DNA of 27,614 nucleotides from UBA1731 sp964567665 (lineage in GTDB: Bacteria > Verrucomicrobiota > Kiritimatiellia > RFP12 > UBA1067): contig CAZMNN010000032.1 of NCBI GenBank assembly GCA_964567665.1, positions 1 to 27,614 on the forward strand. The letters run 5' to 3'. A model generated the notes under the pieces. That model saw nothing but the letters and a program-made list of their open reading frames with translations, was not told where the DNA came from and ran no database searches. This document shows positions 23,869 to 27,614 of this stretch, in pieces; position 1 is the first letter of the stretch; every line of letters begins with the position of its first letter. The position numbers and the translations under genes are program-made.

Positions 23869-25818
23869 ATGAAAAACAAAATACTTGCTGTTGCGGTCTT
23901 GTCGTTTTGTGTGTGGTCGGTCGCGTGTGGCGTCTCGCCCGTAGATCTGCTGATTCCTAAGCCGGTGCGCGTGTCGGAAACCGGCGGCATCGCGAATGCC
24001 GTCTCGCTTGAACGGATTTCGGTTGTGCGCCAGGCTGTTCCCGGTGCGCCGTCAACCGTTGCGGCTGAGGCATATGTGCTTGAGATCGGGACTGACGGCG
24101 TGAAGGTAACCGCATCCGATGCGCGTGGTGAACGCTACGCCCGCGTCACGCTTGCGCAGCTCGTCAAGCTGTCGGACGGGAAGGTGCCGTGCTGCCGGAT
24201 CACGGACTGGCCAGCGCTCCGCTGGCGCGGGTTCATGAACGACTGCGGGCGGAACTACCTTGAGATGTCCGGAGTGCGGGCGATCATCGACATGATGGCG
24301 GCATACAAGCTGAACCTGTTCCACTGGCATCTTTCCGACTACCACGGGTGGCGTCTCGAATCCAAGAAGTACCCGCAGCTCAACGCCAAGGGTGCGTTCA
24401 TGCGCCAGATCGGCAAATACTACACGCAGGAAGAATTCAAGGAGATGGTGAAGTACGCGGGCGAACGCGGCATCACCATCATGCCCGAACTTGACGTTCC
24501 GGGCCACACCCTTGCGTTCAGGCGCGGCATGGGCATCAGCACGATGAAGGCCCCCGGCACGGATCGCGTCGTCTCCGAGCTTTTCGAGGAGCTGTGCTCT
24601 CTGGCGTCCAAGGAGGAGATGCCGTTTGTGCACCTTGGCACGGATGAGGTGCGCATGTCGGCGGAGTACTGCGATGATACGTGGCCGACGAAGTGGGCGC
24701 GTACGTTGAACGCCGCCGGACGCAAGGCCGTGGTGTGGGCGCCCGGCAAGCTGATCGATCCGTCCTGCAAGACGGTGGACATGGTGTGGCACGACAACCA
24801 CGTCACGAACACCGTGAACGAGTCCTTCGATTCCGCAAGGCTGTACAATACGTCGTGGACCCCGTTCGAGGTGCTGCGCCATGCGGCATTCAAGAAGCCC
24901 TGCCGCTGGGACATCGCAGCGGAACGCAAGCTTGGTGCGATAACCTGCACATGGCATGACGACAACGTGGGTGATGACACGCTGAAGCTCTTCAAGGAGT
25001 GCATGGTGTTTCCGTCAATCGTCGCGATGGGCGACAACTTCTGGCACGGCAGGGCCAAGGATGAGCCGGCGTTCATCGGCAGGATGCCGAAGCCCGGCAC
25101 TGAGCCGTTTGCCCGTGTCTGCGATCTTGAGCGGCGTATGCTTGCCCATCGCGACGTTGTGCTTGCGGAGTTTCCGCATCCGTTCCCGTTCATGTCGCAG
25201 ACAGAGATGCGCTGGCGCGTTGTCGACTGCAGCACAGGAGCGGTGCTTGCCGATGAAATTGCGCAGGGTACGATCCGCATGAACGACCCGTACGAGGCGC
25301 TTCTGCTGCCAAAGGATGCTCCGATCTTCGCAAGCATGAACGGAAGGGTTGCGATTGAGACTTGGATTCACGCGCCGTCGGACATCGATTGCGGCGGTTG
25401 GATAGATCTTTCCGGAATCAACGGCGTGTATGGGCGTCTCCGTATGCCGAATACGCCGAAGGCCGGCGAGTGGAACTCCTTCAACGGAAAGATTTCGTTG
25501 AACGGCGTTGATCTTCCGCCTCCGGCATGGAAGCAGCCCGGCATGAACAGTACGGCTTACAGCGGACCCGAGCAGGATGTTCCGTATTCGAACGACATGC
25601 TTGAAAAGCCGCTTGTGGACGAGATGCCCGCTCTTCGCGAACCGTATCCGATACACCTGAAGAAGGGCTGGAATCACGTGCGAATCGAGACGGATGTCGC
25701 AAAAGCCAAGACGTGGTACTCCTGCGCCGTCACGTTTGCGGTGTTCAACGGCGCGATTACCCACCCGCGCACCGTGCCGGGGTTGACGTACAGCGCAAAG
25801 CCGCCGGCGGAGCGCTGA
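23869..25818 (+). CDS. GH20 beta-N-acetylhexosaminidase, exported
   Basis: This 649-residue enzyme should remove terminal beta-linked N-acetylglucosamine or N-acetylgalactosamine from glycans by substrate-assisted catalysis. A signal peptide (ILAVAVLSFCVWSVACG, perhaps with a lipobox-like VAC-G) is followed by a small alpha/beta domain and the GH20 barrel. Barrel markers are ALRWRGFMNDCGRNYLE, NLFHWHLSDYHGWRLE (HWHLSD at 152-157), ITIMPELDVPGH, and the catalytic pair D259-E260 in HLGTDEV. The C-terminal 200 residues add beta modules. The ATG at 23869 gives the signal peptide directly; an in-frame ATG at 23815 would place the promoter inside the coding region and is rejected. The gene stands alone with its own promoter and converges on the HAD gene 32 bases later. 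Host mucin or chitin-type glycans are plausible substrates, but this is inference. Confidence 0.92.
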   Translation: MKNKILAVAVLSFCVWSVACGVSPVDLLIPKPVRVSETGGIANAVSLERISVVRQAVPGAPSTVAAEAYVLEIGTDGVKVTASDARGERYARVTLAQLVKLSDGKVPCCRITDWPALRWRGFMNDCGRNYLEMSGVRAIIDMMAAYKLNLFHWHLSDYHGWRLESKKYPQLNAKGAFMRQIGKYYTQEEFKEMVKYAGERGITIMPELDVPGHTLAFRRGMGISTMKAPGTDRVVSELFEELCSLASKEEMPFVHLGTDEVRMSAEYCDDTWPTKWARTLNAAGRKAVVWAPGKLIDPSCKTVDMVWHDNHVTNTVNESFDSARLYNTSWTPFEVLRHAAFKKPCRWDIAAERKLGAITCTWHDDNVGDDTLKLFKECMVFPSIVAMGDNFWHGRAKDEPAFIGRMPKPGTEPFARVCDLERRMLAHRDVVLAEFPHPFPFMSQTEMRWRVVDCSTGAVLADEIAQGTIRMNDPYEALLLPKDAPIFASMNGRVAIETWIHAPSDIDCGGWIDLSGINGVYGRLRMPNTPKAGEWNSFNGKISLNGVDLPPPAWKQPGMNSTAYSGPEQDVPYSNDMLEKPLVDEMPALREPYPIHLKKGWNHVRIETDVAKAKTWYSCAVTFAVFNGAITHPRTVPGLTYSAKPPAER

Positions 25819-25850
25819 TCGATCCGTCTATGCGGCAGCGGCTTGGCCGG

Positions 25851-26516
25851 TTAATTGCGCATCAGCTCCGAAAGGTCGGAGACTGTGATGAAGCATCCGG
25901 TGAAGTCCTGCCGCACTATGCGGTTGCGGTCTATTCCGATGACCTTCATTCCGGCGGCGACGCCGGACTTAACTCCTGCGGTTGAATCCTCGATCACCAT
26001 GCATTCGGACGGATTGACGCCGAGCCGTCCTGCCGCAGCGAGATAGCCGTCCGGCGCAGGTTTGCCCTTGGCGTAGTCCTCTGCGCCGAGCGTGAACGCA
26101 GTCTCCCGCTCTATGCCGCAAAGTTGGGCGGCGCGGGCGACATCGCCGCTTGGAGAGCCTGAAACGATTGCGCAGGGGGCAAGTTGCGCGGCGGCGTGGT
26201 AGAATTCTACGGCTGAACGGATTATGATGTCCTGCGGGTTGGCGGAGAGTCTGCAGTAGTGCGATCTCAGCGTAATGGCGTCGTGTTCAGACGGATTCCT
26301 CGGCAATGCGGGGTAGCGGTCGAGAAGCGCCGCGTGTATGTCAAGCCAGCTGTGTCCGAACACAAGTGCGGCGATGTCGTTCGTCTCTGCGCATATTCCG
26401 TATGACTGCAGCCACGCCACAATCGCCTTGCTCCAGGGCATTTCGCTGTCTATGAGTGTGCCGTCAAGGTCGAACAGAAAGGCGGCCGGTTTCAGTTTGA
26501 GTATCTCGTCTGTCAT
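25851..26516 (-). CDS. HAD-superfamily phosphatase (beta-phosphoglucomutase-like)
   Basis: This 221-residue protein is a HAD subfamily I hydrolase. Motif I is FLFDLDGTLIDSE, with the nucleophile D16 and acid/base D18. Motif II is AIVSGSPSGD, motif III KGKPAPDGYL and motif IV VIEDSTAGV. The large insertion after motif I is the alpha-helical cap typical of sugar-phosphate mutases and phosphatases such as beta-phosphoglucomutase or 2-deoxyglucose-6-phosphate phosphatase; the substrate is unknown. The start at 26516 follows a TGGTATAAT box by nine bases, so the transcript is probably nearly leaderless. It is convergent with the GH20 gene and may process sugar phosphates released downstream of glycan use. 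Confidence 0.9.
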   Translation of the reverse strand: MTDEILKLKPAAFLFDLDGTLIDSEMPWSKAIVAWLQSYGICAETNDIAALVFGHSWLDIHAALLDRYPALPRNPSEHDAITLRSHYCRLSANPQDIIIRSAVEFYHAAAQLAPCAIVSGSPSGDVARAAQLCGIERETAFTLGAEDYAKGKPAPDGYLAAAGRLGVNPSECMVIEDSTAGVKSGVAAGMKVIGIDRNRIVRQDFTGCFITVSDLSELMRN

Positions 26517-26525
26517 TTGCGCGGA

Positions 26526-26534
26526 ATTATACCA
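26526..26534 (-). promoter_or_regulatory. Extended -10 promoter of the HAD gene
   Basis: On the minus strand TGGTATAAT (TATAAT at 26531-26526) lies nine bases before the ATG at 26516. A good -35 is not seen. The wider word TGTGGTATAAT is identical to that of the GH20 promoter. Transcription should start two to four bases before the ATG. Confidence 0.65.
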
Positions 26535-26585
26535 CAAGGTTCGGACGCGATATGGGGCGGCAGACGAGATTCCGGCGGGGCGCGA

Positions 26586-26909
26586 TCAGTTCCAGTGCGT
26601 GTCGTCCGCAGTCATGAGCATGCGCCCGTGACGGATTGAGAGAATGCGGCATTCCTCTCCGACAACTTCACAGACAATCCGGTAGGGTCTGCAGATGAGC
26701 TGCCGCAGACGCTTGATGTTTGGCGGCACGTCACGGAAACATTCGATGGGGACGTTTGGACAGGAAAACGGAAAATCGGCAAGTTGTGAGATGTCTCCGA
26801 TAATCTTGTCATGCCAACGGATTGCATCCGATGTTGAAAGTTCGTCCTCAAGTGAAATGAGGATGTCTTGAAAGAGCGATTCAGCGTGTGGCGAGAAAAG
26901 AATCGTCAT
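26586..26909 (-). CDS. ParE/RelE-superfamily toxin
   Basis: This 107-residue protein has the layout of the RelE/ParE fold: an N-terminal strand (TILFSPHAESLF), two helices, then the strands RQLICRPYRIVCEVV and CRILSIRHGRML. The R-x-x-x-RPYRIVCEV segment and the late IRHGR are typical of ParE-like toxins, which poison gyrase, or RelE-like ones, which cleave mRNA on the ribosome. Which target applies cannot be decided from sequence. Its ATG overlaps the antitoxin stop by four bases (ATGA), the usual coupled arrangement. The gene is transcribed from the antitoxin promoter. Confidence 0.85.
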   Translation of the reverse strand: MTILFSPHAESLFQDILISLEDELSTSDAIRWHDKIIGDISQLADFPFSCPNVPIECFRDVPPNIKRLRQLICRPYRIVCEVVGEECRILSIRHGRMLMTADDTHWN

Positions 26910-27211
26910 TGTGCAGGTCTCCGTTTGGTATCGTCATGAAGGGCTGCGAGGACGTTGCGGGAGACGACTTCCAAAGGGATGCCTTTCCCTTCGTCGAATT
27001 CGCGGCGGGAGATTGCGATGTCGGATTCAAGTTCAGCGACGTCGCTGGCGTATTTTGGCGGAGCCTTGATTGCGAACGGAATGCGACGCTCACGCGCAAT
27101 CGTCACCATGCAGACGTTCAGGACGGACGAGGCCGTAAGGCCGACATCTTCGCAGAACTGCGCGAAGTCGCGCTTCACTGTTTCGTTTACTGAGATTGTC
27201 ATGTTCGCCAT
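26906..27211 (-). CDS. RelB/DinJ-type antitoxin
   Basis: This 101-residue protein opens with MTISVNETVKRDFAQFC and continues with VGLTASSVLNVCMVTIARER and IPFAI. This is the pattern of RelB/DinJ ribbon-helix-helix antitoxins: a short DNA-binding strand, two helices, and a C-terminal tail that wraps the toxin. The start at 27211 is chosen because AGAGGT lies eight bases upstream; an ATG at 27259 lies within the promoter region and is rejected. It precedes its toxin and overlaps it by four bases. Autorepression of the promoter at 27276-27248 is expected from the family. Confidence 0.85.
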   Translation of the reverse strand: MANMTISVNETVKRDFAQFCEDVGLTASSVLNVCMVTIARERRIPFAIKAPPKYASDVAELESDIAISRREFDEGKGIPLEVVSRNVLAALHDDTKRRPAQ

Positions 27212-27247
27212 AGCAGATATACCTCTTTTACCATTGTTTTTGTGTGC

Positions 27248-27276
27248 ATTATACGGCAATCGTGCTGAAGTTGCAA
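27248..27276 (-). promoter_or_regulatory. Promoter of the toxin-antitoxin operon
   Basis: On the minus strand TTGCAA (27276-27271) and TATAAT (27253-27248) are separated by 17 bases. The leader runs about 30 bases to the ATG at 27211 and contains the ribosome binding site AGAGGT. Confidence 0.75.
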
Positions 27277-27393
27277 GGGTGTAGGAGTGGAAAGCGTAAG
27301 AATGAACTGCTTTGGACAGGCGATATTGGCAGATGGTGAATTGCCGACTTCAAGGAATGCCGTCAGCATTTTTTTTACGCAGAGATGCAGAGG

Positions 27394-27448
27394 ACTGGGG
27401 GGCGGATGCCTCCATCGTTTTTCGAGAGTGTCCGTTATTATGGCAAAC
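27394..27448. repeat. Second copy of the hairpin plus GAGTGTCC repeat
   Basis: This unit matches 23320-23390: ACTGGGG, a variable G run, then GATGCC(T/C)CCATCGTTTTT, CGAGAGTGTCC and GTTATTAT, and ends in a CAAAC-type word. The G run is six bases here and eleven plus interrupted Gs in the other copy, so the two differ mainly in homopolymer length. It sits between the toxin-antitoxin promoter and a poly-G promoter. Confidence 0.65.
27398..27422 (+). terminator. Terminator-like hairpin in the second repeat copy
   Basis: GGGGGC (27398-27403), loop GGAT, and GCCTCC (27408-27413) pair with one G-T wobble, followed after ATCG by five Ts (27418-27422). Compared with the copy at 23339-23363, the one stem change (C to T) keeps pairing, which suggests the hairpin is maintained. 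Confidence 0.35.
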
Positions 27449-27478
27449 AACGAAGTCTAAAATTTCCATAATTGTCAC

Positions 27479-27505
27479 TTGACATGGGGGGGGGGGGGGT
27501 ATAAT
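27479..27505 (+). promoter_or_regulatory. Consensus promoter with a poly-G spacer, candidate phase-variable switch
   Basis: A perfect TTGACA (27479-27484) and a perfect TATAAT (27500-27505) are joined by one T and fourteen Gs, a 15-base spacer. The optimum is 17, so changes of one or two Gs by slipped-strand mispairing would alter promoter strength strongly. The last 109 bases (27506-27614) are downstream leader; I see no convincing gene start in them, so the controlled gene lies beyond the window. Homopolymer length may be miscounted in the assembly. Confidence 0.7.
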
Positions 27506-27614
27506 ACGCACCATTTCTTTGCTTAGGCGAGGAAGGATTCATCTCGGTTCCTTTGGCGTACTGTCGGGTGATGGTTTGTTGAAGGGCGTGAATCTTTCTC
27601 CTGGAAGAGAAACA

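Larger units (their letters stand above)
27277..27478. other. Intergenic region without a supported gene
   Basis: The interval between the toxin-antitoxin promoter and the poly-G promoter carries only the dispersed hairpin repeat (27394-27448), a run of nine Ts at about 27369, and AT-rich sequence. Short open frames here have no protein-like character. Confidence 0.6.

Noticed and set aside
1..27614. CRISPR array, tRNA or rRNA genes
   Set aside because: No regularly spaced direct repeats, cloverleaf-like sequences or rRNA stretches were recognised by eye; no search tool was run.

Overview
The window is GC-rich bacterial DNA with long secreted carbohydrate-active-type proteins, extended -10 promoters (TGGTATAAT) and dispersed short palindromes. 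This fits a free-living or gut member of the Planctomycetes-Verrucomicrobia-Chlamydiae group, perhaps a Kiritimatiellota-like genome assembled from a metagenome (one run of 10 Ns is present). That assignment is an inference from gene content; there is no rRNA or other marker gene.

Positions 1-11271 are a defence-type island. Three long genes read as one operon: an SNF2-family helicase (57-2939), a type III Mod-like adenine DNA methyltransferase (2976-6236) and a type III Res-like helicase with a C-terminal PD-(D/E)XK-like segment (6236-9556). The methyltransferase has a visibly AT-richer central block where the target recognition domain should lie, and an in-frame double palindrome. A second unit with its own extended -10 promoter follows: an AAA/ABC-type ATPase (9624-10793) overlapped by a small protein with a D...ExK...Q nuclease signature (10783-11271). 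This pair resembles Septu in layout but has a PD-(D/E)XK candidate in place of the HNH nuclease. It is the best candidate here for an undescribed system.

Positions 11348-12125 are decayed or non-coding: a collapsed ADP-ribosylglycohydrolase-type gene containing the assembly gap, then a 377-base intergenic stretch with repeated AAATGCA words and nested hairpins.

Positions 12070-23243 are one apparent operon of four secreted proteins behind a clear sigma-70 promoter: a right-handed beta-helix protein, two very large tandem paralogues with a probable glycoside-hydrolase TIM barrel, and a DUF4380-like mutarotase-fold protein. Together they look like a glycan-binding and degradation locus.

Positions 23244-23868 hold a dispersed repeat family (GAGTGTCC...CAAAC), a terminator-like hairpin and a frameshifted, possibly transposase-derived remnant on the minus strand. 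A GH20 beta-N-acetylhexosaminidase (23869-25818) follows, apparently leaderless. It converges on a HAD phosphatase (26516-25851, minus), also nearly leaderless. A ParE/RelE-RelB type toxin-antitoxin pair (27211-26586, minus) comes next. The right edge carries a second copy of the dispersed hairpin repeat and a promoter whose -35 and -10 boxes are separated by a run of 14 Gs, a classic layout for phase-variable expression of a gene beyond the window.
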